A DNA stretch of 45,811 nt from Parcubacteria group bacterium GW2011_GWA2_40_23 (GTDB taxonomy: Bacteria; Patescibacteriota; Patescibacteriia; UBA11705; JABHMO01), in assembly GCA_000996245.1 (NCBI GenBank), contig LBYP01000011.1:1-45811 (forward strand), given 5' to 3'. Each line of letters starts with the position of its first letter. Position 1 is the stretch's first letter. The notes under the pieces were generated by a model. The model saw only the letters and a list, made by a program, of their open reading frames with translations, ran no database searches and was not told the DNA's origin. The position numbers and the translations under genes were made by a program. Positions 33,792-41,101 of the stretch are shown here, piece after piece.

Positions 33792-33819
33792 AGTATATCA
33801 AAAGATTTCACTTTGTCAA
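33792..33819 (-). promoter_or_regulatory. promoter of the His leader-tRNA-His-hisS unit
   Basis: Minus strand TTGACA, 16-base spacer, TATACT, close to consensus. It starts 5 bases after the stop codon of the antiporter gene. The expected start of transcription is near 33785. Confidence 0.82.
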
Positions 33820-33824
33820 CCGTA

Positions 33825-35519
33825 TTAAAAAATCTCGCTATCGATTCGTTCAAAATCCTTTAAATGCCTTTCTTTCTCGATACGATATTTTTTCTTATCC
33901 ATTCTAAATTTCGAGAACACATCAACAATAAATCGTCGACCTAAATATGGTGGCATAATTACATAAGTCGCACCCTCGAAGTACAATCTTTCTGCATCGC
34001 GGACATGATGCGAAACGCAAATAAAACTAATCGTTGGTTTCTTCTTTTTAAAATAATCCAACAATGAAATGTTAACATCATAATCAGGTATGGTTGAGAT
34101 AACCATTTTCAAACCGTCTCTGGGCAATGAATCAAGTAAATCCGTGTCGTCGGCTGAGCCAAAAATACAAGGCAAACCTTTTTTATTCAACGCTCGAACC
34201 GTCTCTGGACTATGATCGACCAAGATGTATTTTAGCTTTTCTTTATTCAAAACGCTTAGCAACCCACCACCAGTTATATGACACCCAAACATAATCAAAT
34301 CAGCCTTTTCTTTGATAGTGGCAGCTTCTTTAATTCCATTTTTTTCTAATAAAACTTTATGTAAAAATGGTTTTAAAGCCCGATAAAATGAATGACTATA
34401 ATTAATGTAATAGCTTGAAACAGCAATAGTAATCAAACCAACAAAAGTTATAGGACCAAGTAGCTCCGCATCTAAATGACCGAAACCAACTCCCATGCCA
34501 ATCAAAATTAAAGAAAATTCGCTAATTTGAGACATGGAAACTCCGGCCAAAAAACTGGTACGTGTGGTGTACTTCATCAGCCGCAAAACAACTGTCATTA
34601 ATATCGGATTAATAATCAAAACAAATAACGAGAACACAACTATTGGTATAATAAAAGTTTTGACATCAGAAATATTAATATTTGAACCCATGACAATAAA
34701 AAAGATAATCAAAAAGAAATCGCGCAAAGATTGAATGCGCATAGCAATCTCTCGTTGATACGGTGACACAGAAAGCAAAACCCCAGCCGCCAGCGCACCC
34801 AATTCCAAAGAAAAACCAATCTTATAAAATATAGTTGCTACCACAAAACACATGGCTAAGGAAAAAATAAAAAGCATTTCTTTATTCTCTGCAAAAACAT
34901 GGTCAATCCGAGGGGTGACAAACTTAATTATCAAATAAAGAGCAAAACAAATTATGATAAAGCGTCCAATCAAGAGCAAAAGAACATGAATATAATTACC
35001 GCTTCCCATACTTTGAGAACTTGATAACAAGAGAAACAAAATCATAGCCACAACATCCTGCACCAACATGTAGCCAATAGTTATTTTACCAAACAAAGTA
35101 TCTTGTTCATCTTTATTGAATAAAAAGCGGAGAATAATAATGGTGCTACCAAAAGCGAGGACAAAACCTAGGTACAGACAAGTAACATAATCAAAACCTA
35201 GAAAATGCGCGGCTGTAAAACCTAAAACTACGGAAAGTGCTATTTGAGATATTCCAGCGATTACCGCCGTCTTCCCTACTTCGCGAATCAAGGTTGGCTT
35301 TAAGCCAAGACCGACTATAAACAATAAAAGCGCTACTCCAATATGGGAGAACGCTTCCAAAGTACTTCTTTCGGATATCAAACCAGTTACGAGTGGTCCA
35401 ACAATAACGCCAGTCAAAATATAACCAATAATCAACGGCTGACGTAAAAACTTCATGGCCAAGGATAAAACCAGGGCTATTCCAAGAGTGATGCTTAATT
35501 GTAAGAAGGCTTCGGGCAT
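33825..35519 (-). CDS. Kef-type cation/proton antiporter (CPA2) with TrkA-N domain
   Basis: A 564 aa membrane antiporter for K+ or Na+ against H+. About 12-13 hydrophobic segments fill residues 1-385, with LALAMKFLRQPLIIGYILTGVIVGPL near the start and the GALAAGVLLS motif near 250. A soluble TrkA-N/RCK domain (residues about 410-525; ADLIMFGCHITGGGLLSVL, ILVDHSPETVRALNKKG) would bind NAD(H) or nucleotides and gate transport. I prefer ATG 35519 over the longer track start, whose extra residues fall on a palindromic repeat. Likely role: pH or ion homeostasis. Confidence 0.87.
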   Translation of the reverse strand: MPEAFLQLSITLGIALVLSLAMKFLRQPLIIGYILTGVIVGPLVTGLISERSTLEAFSHIGVALLLFIVGLGLKPTLIREVGKTAVIAGISQIALSVVLGFTAAHFLGFDYVTCLYLGFVLAFGSTIIILRFLFNKDEQDTLFGKITIGYMLVQDVVAMILFLLLSSSQSMGSGNYIHVLLLLIGRFIIICFALYLIIKFVTPRIDHVFAENKEMLFIFSLAMCFVVATIFYKIGFSLELGALAAGVLLSVSPYQREIAMRIQSLRDFFLIIFFIVMGSNINISDVKTFIIPIVVFSLFVLIINPILMTVVLRLMKYTTRTSFLAGVSMSQISEFSLILIGMGVGFGHLDAELLGPITFVGLITIAVSSYYINYSHSFYRALKPFLHKVLLEKNGIKEAATIKEKADLIMFGCHITGGGLLSVLNKEKLKYILVDHSPETVRALNKKGLPCIFGSADDTDLLDSLPRDGLKMVISTIPDYDVNISLLDYFKKKKPTISFICVSHHVRDAERLYFEGATYVIMPPYLGRRFIVDVFSKFRMDKKKYRIEKERHLKDFERIDSEIF

Positions 35520-35538
35520 TTTTGTTTTTATTTCGGCT

Positions 35539-35560
35539 GGGACAGGTCTCGACCTGTCCC
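35539..35560. repeat. perfect palindrome upstream of the antiporter
   Basis: GGGACAGGTC-TC-GACCTGTCCC, 10 perfect pairs with a 2-base centre. It looks like a member of a dispersed palindromic repeat family; only one copy is in this window. It lies about 20 bases before the chosen start, so it may affect expression. Confidence 0.7.
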
Positions 35561-35603
35561 TACAGTATATACGTTTACCTGCATATTGTAACATTTTTTA
35601 TGA

Positions 35604-35644
35604 AAATATAAAACGCCCGTCTGCAGAAAGCTGCAAACGGGACG
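35604..35644 (-). terminator. terminator of the 279-aa GC-rich gene
   Basis: Minus strand CCCGTTTGCAG-CTTT-CTGCAGACGGG followed by CGTTTTATATTTT. Confidence 0.9.
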
Positions 35645-35679
35645 TTGGGAACTTAGGTCAGCTCAGCACATGGGCTGGG

Positions 35680-36519
35680 CTAGGCCTCGACCTCCGGGGT
35701 CTGCGGCATGAGCTCGGGGAAGGCGTGCCCCAGGAACGGAGCCAGGGCGGCGTCGAGGGCAACGCGCGTGCGGTGCCGACCCCTCACCTGCGCCTCGAAG
35801 GCGAGCGGGGCGCAGGTGTCCAGCAGCTCCATGAGCTGCGGCACCTCGACGCCCTGGCGCGCCAGGAAGTTGCGCAGGACCTGCAGGCTGGCGGCGGCGT
35901 CGGCCAGGATCTTGGGGATCTTGGCGTTGGTGGCCTCCTTCACCTTGGCGTAGAAGGTGGCCAGGACCAGGGCGTTCACGTCGTCGCGGTAGGCGCTGTA
36001 CTTGGCGCCCAGGAGCTTCAGCGAGAACCGATCGTCCTCGTCTCGCGTGAGCTGCCCGATGAACGGCGCGATCTGGCCGACGAGCCCCTCGATCATCTCG
36101 ACGAGGTGCAGCGGCATGCCCTGCGGCGGCTGCGGCATGCGGCGCGCGTCGGGGAGCACGAACTCGACCGGGAGCCTGTCCCAGTCGATGGTCGGGAGCA
36201 TGTCGACCCCTTCCTCGACCAGGTTGTACGCGAAGCGCTCGACGGTGTCGAGCAGGTTGCCACGGTCGTACTCGAGGGCGGCGACGAACTCCTGGATGAT
36301 CCTGGCCACGGTGCTGCCGATCTGCAGGCGCTCGGCCGTGAAGCCGGTCACCTTCAGGACCCTCGCGTTTCCGTCCATCTCGAGGACCCACGGGGCGTCG
36401 GCCTCCGGGAAGCCCTCGGCGAGCAGCGCGAGCTGCTTCTCGATGACGCTGATGCGCGGGGTTGTGCGCACTCCGAAGCTTCCGACCTCGATCAGGAAGT
36501 GCAGGTCTTGTCTTCGCAT
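35680..36519 (-). CDS. unrecognised 279-aa helical protein, GC-rich
   Basis: I do not recognise this protein. It has no signal peptide or membrane segment and reads as mostly helical (for example LVEMIEGLVGQIAPFIGQL and AKIPKILADAAASLQVLRNFLARQG). Composition is rich in Ala, Leu, Glu and Arg, and this is one of the most G+C-rich genes in the window. The start has GAGGAGG 6 bases upstream. It is transcribed divergently from the PepT-like gene with a shared 160-base intergenic region and has its own promoter and terminator. No function can be named. Confidence 0.72.
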   Translation of the reverse strand: MRRQDLHFLIEVGSFGVRTTPRISVIEKQLALLAEGFPEADAPWVLEMDGNARVLKVTGFTAERLQIGSTVARIIQEFVAALEYDRGNLLDTVERFAYNLVEEGVDMLPTIDWDRLPVEFVLPDARRMPQPPQGMPLHLVEMIEGLVGQIAPFIGQLTRDEDDRFSLKLLGAKYSAYRDDVNALVLATFYAKVKEATNAKIPKILADAAASLQVLRNFLARQGVEVPQLMELLDTCAPLAFEAQVRGRHRTRVALDAALAPFLGHAFPELMPQTPEVEA

Positions 36520-36579
36520 CTAGAACCTCCTCAGAACAGGGTTTGGGGAACCACCAGGGCTCTTGCCCTTGATGCGAAC

Positions 36580-36608
36580 AACTTACTACATTGTAAACAT
36601 TTTGTCAA
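36580..36608 (-). promoter_or_regulatory. promoter of the 279-aa GC-rich gene
   Basis: Minus strand TTGACA, 17-base spacer, TAAGTT. The leader of about 60 bases includes GGGCAAGAGCCC, a small hairpin. On the plus strand of the same region TTGACT at 36617 may be the -35 of the PepT-like gene, with no clear -10. Confidence 0.65.
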
Positions 36609-36682
36609 GGCCTGTTTTGACTTTCAAGCTTAATTATGAAAACATAATGGCATCAGTGGTTCGTTAACTGGAGGTGCAAACC

Positions 36683-38305
36683 ATGCTCCTGACAAAGCCC
36701 TCACTGACAGGCCAGAGGTTCCTGCGCTACGTTCGTGTCTCGTCCATGCTGGATTCGGCCAAACTAGCGGCCGGTTTCCATCCGTCCTCCCCTGGCCAGG
36801 TAGAACTCGCCAAGCTGCTCTTGACTGACTTCGCTGAGTTCGCAGACGAAGTCGGCACCGACTACAAGGTCGAGTGGACTCCCGGCGGCGTTCTGATCAT
36901 CAGAATCACTGCCACGCCCGGATTCGAACAAGCTCCCCGGCTCGGTTTCTCGGCGCACTTGGACAGCTACCCCAACGGTAGTCCGATGGTCGAACCGCTC
37001 ATGCACCTGTACAAAGGTGGCGACCTCGCCCTGCCGCGTTGCGGCACTTTCGTTCCGACCAAGGTTCTGGAAGGCCGCGAAGGCCAGTTGATCTTCACCT
37101 CGAGTGGCGACAGTGTCCTCGCAGCTGACTGCAAGGCTGGCATGACGGCCATCATGGAAGCCATGGCAACGATCCTCGGTGACAACGTGTCGCACGGACC
37201 GATCACGCTCATCTTTTTCCCCGACGAAGAAGAAGGCGTACTCAATGTCTCGGACTTTTCACCGGAACTGGTAGGCTCGCTTGACGTGCTCTACACGGCC
37301 GATGCAGGTATTCCCGAAGAAGTGGACACCGACTGCTACAGCGGCCGTTCCGCTACGGTCACCATCACCGGGACCGAAGCCAAGAACTACGAAGGACAGC
37401 AGGTCGTGGTCACCGTCATCGGCAACGATGCTCACCCCGGACCTGGTGGCGAAAGAATCGTACCCGCGCACCTGATCGCAGCCGAGTTGGCTCTGTACCT
37501 CGACGATGAATGTCCGTCGAACAGAGGGACACATTACGGCTACGTCCTCGTCCAAAAGATAGAAGGTGGCGCCGGTAAGGCGACCATGACCCTGGTCGCG
37601 AACCAGTCGTCCGAAGACAGAGCACCTGACATCCTCGATCTGATTCGAACGCAAGCCATTCGTATGCAAGATATGCACCCTGGTTGCAAGACAGAAATCG
37701 ATGTCTACGGCTCCGTCAAATCCGAAAACGACGCCGAAGATGTGACAGGGATCGTCCCCGCTGCATTCATCGCGTCCGAGTTCATGCTCGCGCTCACGGC
37801 CAACTCCGGCACGCCCTGGAAAAAGGGCAAGGACGACAGCTACCAGTACCCGCGCCTGATCCAGAACGTGGACGGCAAAACCGTCGTCATCTGCATCCCC
37901 CGTGCATACGAAGACGACCGTTCGCTGGAGCTCGTCGAAGAACTCCGCGCCTGCGCCCAGAACATCAGCGACACCTACGATGGTTGCACGCTTGACGTGA
38001 AAGTAGAACACACCTACACTTCGATCGCCAAAGCCATCGCGGCCAACCGCTGGTGCGTGGAACTCTTGCACCAGGCTGCGGCAAAGTGCGGCTTCGAACT
38101 GAAAGAGAAGCGCGTCCCTGGCGGCACCGATGTCGCCATGTTGGATCGGATCTATGACTGGATGCCCGGACCGAACATCGGCGCCGGCTGCATGGAAGCG
38201 CATGCCCTGTTCGAGTGTTGCTCGGATCGCGATCTGGATCTCGCAACCAGGTGGTACGTCCAGATCATCATGCTGGCCACCCAAGCCCAGTTCCAACGTC
38301 CCTAG
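36683..38305 (+). CDS. peptidase T-like M20 aminopeptidase, GC-rich
   Basis: A 540 aa M20 metallopeptidase that resembles PepT (tripeptide aminopeptidase). Metal-binding residues are in place: LGFSAHLDSYPNG (His92, Asp94), SVLAADCKAGMTAIME (Asp149), FFPDEEEG (181-185), ADAGIPEEV, GNDAHPGPGGERIVPAHLIAAEL and a C-terminal PGGTDVAMLDRI...PNIGAGCMEAHALFE with the last His. It is longer than usual PepT (about 410 aa), with extra stretches in the middle. Start at ATG 36683 after GGAGGTG. It lies convergent with hutU. It probably releases amino acids, perhaps histidine, from short peptides in the cytoplasm. Confidence 0.82.
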   Translation: MLLTKPSLTGQRFLRYVRVSSMLDSAKLAAGFHPSSPGQVELAKLLLTDFAEFADEVGTDYKVEWTPGGVLIIRITATPGFEQAPRLGFSAHLDSYPNGSPMVEPLMHLYKGGDLALPRCGTFVPTKVLEGREGQLIFTSSGDSVLAADCKAGMTAIMEAMATILGDNVSHGPITLIFFPDEEEGVLNVSDFSPELVGSLDVLYTADAGIPEEVDTDCYSGRSATVTITGTEAKNYEGQQVVVTVIGNDAHPGPGGERIVPAHLIAAELALYLDDECPSNRGTHYGYVLVQKIEGGAGKATMTLVANQSSEDRAPDILDLIRTQAIRMQDMHPGCKTEIDVYGSVKSENDAEDVTGIVPAAFIASEFMLALTANSGTPWKKGKDDSYQYPRLIQNVDGKTVVICIPRAYEDDRSLELVEELRACAQNISDTYDGCTLDVKVEHTYTSIAKAIAANRWCVELLHQAAAKCGFELKEKRVPGGTDVAMLDRIYDWMPGPNIGAGCMEAHALFECCSDRDLDLATRWYVQIIMLATQAQFQRP

Positions 38306-38313
38306 TACGTTAA

Positions 38314-38346
38314 CGCCCCGCGATTCTGAATCGCGGGGCGTGTTTT
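38314..38346 (+). terminator. terminator shared by the PepT-like gene and hutU
   Basis: CGCCCCGCGATTC/GAATCGCGGGGCG, 12-13 perfect pairs, followed by TGTTTT. It lies between convergent genes and may serve both. Confidence 0.9.
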
Positions 38347-38360
38347 ATATCTTTAGTTGT

Positions 38361-40379
38361 CTAGACGATCTTGGCCAGGATCTCGAGATCAACGAAGTTC
38401 GCCAAGGTCGGCTTGAACCTGTCAACGCGTAAAGCTTCCTGACGCACCGCCCAATTCGCGGACGGACTGCCAGCCCAGGCACGACGAGTAACGCCGCAAA
38501 GCACATCCCAGGTGAGCATGATCTCTATGGTCGCATCTACGCTTCGACTACCATCGAGTACCAGACCGAAGCCACCATTTATCGCTCTTCCCCAGCCAGT
38601 GCCGCCACCGTGGTGCAGCGACACCCAGGTAGCACCTCGCATGGCATTACCGATGACACACTGCGTAGCCATATCGGCCGTGGGAGCAGAACCGTCGTGA
38701 ACGCTGGAAGTCTCTCGCAGGAAAGAATCCGTACCACCAGTGTCGTGGTGATCACGGCCAATGACGATAGGACCATGTAGTCGCCCATCGCGAATTGCTT
38801 CATTCATGGCCAGACCGAGTTTCACACGGCCCTCTGCGTTGCTGTAAAAGATACGCGCCCGAGTCCCGATTGCTAGTTCGTGTTTGCCAGCATCGAGAAT
38901 CCACTGAGCATTGTCTTTCAGCTGCTGCTTGATTTCATCCGGTGCATCCATGAGCATTTGCTCAGTTACTTCGATGGCGATTTGATCCGTCGTGGCCAGA
39001 TCTTCGTCGAGGCCACTCAAGCACACCCAGCGGTACGGGCCAAATCCGTAGTCGAAGTACAGGGGACCCATGAGACCTTCGACGTAACTCTGATATCGCG
39101 GCTGGCCGTGTTCGTCAAAGATATCCGCACCAGATTCGATGGCCACGTCAATGAAACTGTTGCCGTAGTCCCAGAACTTCATGTCCAGAGCTACGTGCAT
39201 GTTAACGACAAGGACATGTGCGCGAATGGATTTTTGCACCTTCAACCTGAAGGCCGCAGCATCACTTTCACGCAAAGCATCTGCTTCTTCTACTGTCATA
39301 CCTGACGGATAGTAACCCCCGCCGTAGGCGTCATGCAAAGAAGTCTGGTCTGAACCCAGATCGACTCTGATGTTTTCGACGAGTAAATGTTTCCAAAGAT
39401 CAACCACGTTACCATGGTAACCAAGGGAAACTGCTTCGCCGTTCGCCACAGCTTCGCGAATACGATCTGAGAGGACTTTGAGGTCGGTATGTATTTCATC
39501 CAACCAACCCTGATCGTGGCGCTTTTGCAGCCACCTCATCTTCACTTCAGCAACAACGACGACTGCGCCGAGAATCACACCAGCCTTGGCTTGAGCACCG
39601 CTCATGCCGCCCAAACCCGACGTGACGATGAGTTTCCCTTTCAGGTTCTCATTCACACCAAGATTGAGCCACTTACGTGCGGCATTCAAGAACGTGATGA
39701 CCGTACCGTGCACGATTCCCTGACTACCAATGTACATCCATGACCCTGCGGTCATTTGTCCATACATGGTTACGCCGAGTTGGGCGAGTCGTTCGTACTC
39801 TTCGGGAGTACCGAAGCGCGGAACAACGAGACCGTTCGTCAATACGACGCGCGGAGAATCTGGATACGACGGATAGAGTCCATCCGGGTGGCCGGACTTC
39901 ATAACCAGCGTTTGCCGATTCGTCATCTTCGAAAGATACCACATGGTCAAACGGTATTGTGCCCAGTTCTGGAACACGCCACCATTGCCACCGTACGTGA
40001 TCATCTCGAACGGGTACTGCGCCACGTCTGTGTGCAGATTGTTCTGGATCATGAGCATCATGGACCTTGCGGCCAGGATCTGGGCGGGATACTCGTCGAC
40101 AGGACGCGCCAGAACCGGGAACTGCGGACGGAAGCGATGCATGTAGATGCGACCGAGCGTCCGCAACTCGTTCAAGAACTCAGGACCGAGGATGGCGTGC
40201 CATTTAGCTGGGAAATACCGCAGCGCATTGGCCACTGCTTGCTTCTGTTCCGCGAGAGTCAGAACCAGCTTACGCTTCAATGCTCGAGGCACCTCTGCGG
40301 CAACCCGCGGCATGTCCGGCAGATAATCCGGAATGCCTTGCAGGATTTCTTCCTGCCAGGTTTGTGGTCGGGGTATCAT
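38361..40379 (-). CDS. hutU: urocanate hydratase, long form, GC-rich
   Basis: A 672 aa urocanase that converts urocanate to imidazolonepropionate using tightly bound NAD. The NAD-site hallmark SGLGGMSGAQ is near residue 260. Also PYRWVCLSGLDEDLATTD, IGRDHHDTGGTDSFLRETSSVHDGSA and RGATWVSLHHGGGTGWGRAINGGFGLVLDG. The length and the DHHD...INGGFGLVLDG wording resemble the long animal-type (UROC1-like) form more than the classic 555-aa bacterial HutU. Start after GAGGAGG. It has its own promoter and lies 6.4 kb from hutH; hutI and hutG are not in the window. Confidence 0.94.
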   Translation of the reverse strand: MIPRPQTWQEEILQGIPDYLPDMPRVAAEVPRALKRKLVLTLAEQKQAVANALRYFPAKWHAILGPEFLNELRTLGRIYMHRFRPQFPVLARPVDEYPAQILAARSMMLMIQNNLHTDVAQYPFEMITYGGNGGVFQNWAQYRLTMWYLSKMTNRQTLVMKSGHPDGLYPSYPDSPRVVLTNGLVVPRFGTPEEYERLAQLGVTMYGQMTAGSWMYIGSQGIVHGTVITFLNAARKWLNLGVNENLKGKLIVTSGLGGMSGAQAKAGVILGAVVVVAEVKMRWLQKRHDQGWLDEIHTDLKVLSDRIREAVANGEAVSLGYHGNVVDLWKHLLVENIRVDLGSDQTSLHDAYGGGYYPSGMTVEEADALRESDAAAFRLKVQKSIRAHVLVVNMHVALDMKFWDYGNSFIDVAIESGADIFDEHGQPRYQSYVEGLMGPLYFDYGFGPYRWVCLSGLDEDLATTDQIAIEVTEQMLMDAPDEIKQQLKDNAQWILDAGKHELAIGTRARIFYSNAEGRVKLGLAMNEAIRDGRLHGPIVIGRDHHDTGGTDSFLRETSSVHDGSAPTADMATQCVIGNAMRGATWVSLHHGGGTGWGRAINGGFGLVLDGSRSVDATIEIMLTWDVLCGVTRRAWAGSPSANWAVRQEALRVDRFKPTLANFVDLEILAKIV

Positions 40380-40424
40380 GAGAACCTCCTCTGCAGGTGC
40401 AGTTGTCGAACATGATTTGAGTTA

Positions 40425-40453
40425 AATTTACAGCATAATCCTTTTGACGTCAA
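40425..40453 (-). promoter_or_regulatory. promoter of hutU
   Basis: Minus strand TTGACG, 17-base spacer, TAAATT, about 45 bases before the start codon. Confidence 0.7.
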
Positions 40454-40488
40454 TCTTACTCCATCCGATTTGTACGTCCCAAGTCTAT

Positions 40489-40633
40489 CGTCATTGCGAG
40501 ACCGTGAAACAGGTCGAAGCAATCCCCGATATCTCAACTATTTGGTGCTGCTATCATAGATATATTAGTAAGTTAACGATCATTAAGATCTCGTGGATTG
40601 CTTCGGGCTACTCAGAGTGCCCTCGCAATGACG
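40489..40633. mobile_element. 145-base MITE-like element with inverted ends
   Basis: Ends are CGTCATTGCGAG and CTCGCAATGACG, a perfect 12-base inverted pair. Inside, GAAGCAATCC and GGATTGCTTC are a second 10-base inverted pair. The element has no coding capacity and lies between hutU's promoter and the terminator of the next gene. It looks like a non-autonomous miniature element or a large palindromic repeat; no flanking target duplication is obvious. Confidence 0.7.
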
Positions 40634-40642
40634 CTTCGCGCG

Positions 40643-40676
40643 AAAAAAAACCAGCTGCTGTATGAACAACAACTGG
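40643..40676 (-). terminator. terminator of the 79-aa gene
   Basis: Minus strand CCAGTTGTTG-TTCATA-CAGCAGCTGG followed by TTTTTTTT. Confidence 0.9.
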
Positions 40677-40684
40677 GCAATACC

Positions 40685-40924
40685 TTACGCGACTTTACCA
40701 TCCAGCCGGAGAATTCCGAACTCACGGACAAAGATTCCGAACCCGTCGCGCGTCGCGACGCCGATAAAAGCGATTTCCGGTTGCCTGATCAGCTGAACCT
40801 TGGCTTCGAGCCTAGTATCGACTGTCAGAACCTCGATCGGAGTCGGTATGGCCGCACGAAGCGCGTCGAATCGATCTGATTTTCCCTCAAGAATGAAGAG
40901 TGCAATGGGTCTCTTTCGCGGCAT
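40685..40924 (-). CDS. 79-aa protein, receiver-like fold suspected
   Basis: A small GC-rich gene with its own promoter and terminator. The protein (IALFILEGKSDRFDALRAAIP...QLIRQPEIAFIGV) has the strand-helix rhythm of the first half of a response-regulator receiver domain, but lacks the acidic pair and the phospho-acceptor Asp, and stops at about half the domain length. It could be a truncated domain or a small stand-alone fold. Start chosen at 40924 because GGAG lies 8 bases upstream. Function unknown. Confidence 0.6.
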   Translation of the reverse strand: MPRKRPIALFILEGKSDRFDALRAAIPTPIEVLTVDTRLEAKVQLIRQPEIAFIGVATRDGFGIFVREFGILRLDGKVA

Positions 40925-40958
40925 AATCCACTCCATCCTAAGTCAAATTTGTAACAAA

Positions 40959-41026
40959 ACAATATCACAATAGTGTAAATTTAGCAAATTTTATGTATTG
41001 ACAAGATTGAATAAAACTGTTACACT
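40959..41026. promoter_or_regulatory. divergent promoter region
   Basis: Minus strand: TTGCTA, 17 bases, TATTGT (40959-40987) for the 79-aa gene. Plus strand: TTGACA, 17 bases, TACACT (40998-41026) for the 210-aa gene. Both have ideal spacing and are 10 bases apart, so shared control is possible. Confidence 0.7.
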
Positions 41027-41101
41027 TATACTTGCGCGTATCGTGTCGCGGTGGTGCCTTGTTGTCCTCTACCCAACCTTTTCTGTAGAAGGAGCCTGGC
41101 C

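Noticed and set aside
35455-36633. Plus-strand ORF of 392 aa and minus-strand ORF of 242 aa around 35.5-36.6 kb
   Set aside because: GC-rich DNA keeps several frames open. The 279-aa minus frame has the only good ribosome binding site, promoter and matching terminator.
37259-38296. 345-aa minus-strand ORF opposite the PepT-like gene
   Set aside because: Antisense to a protein with intact M20 metal motifs; no start signals.
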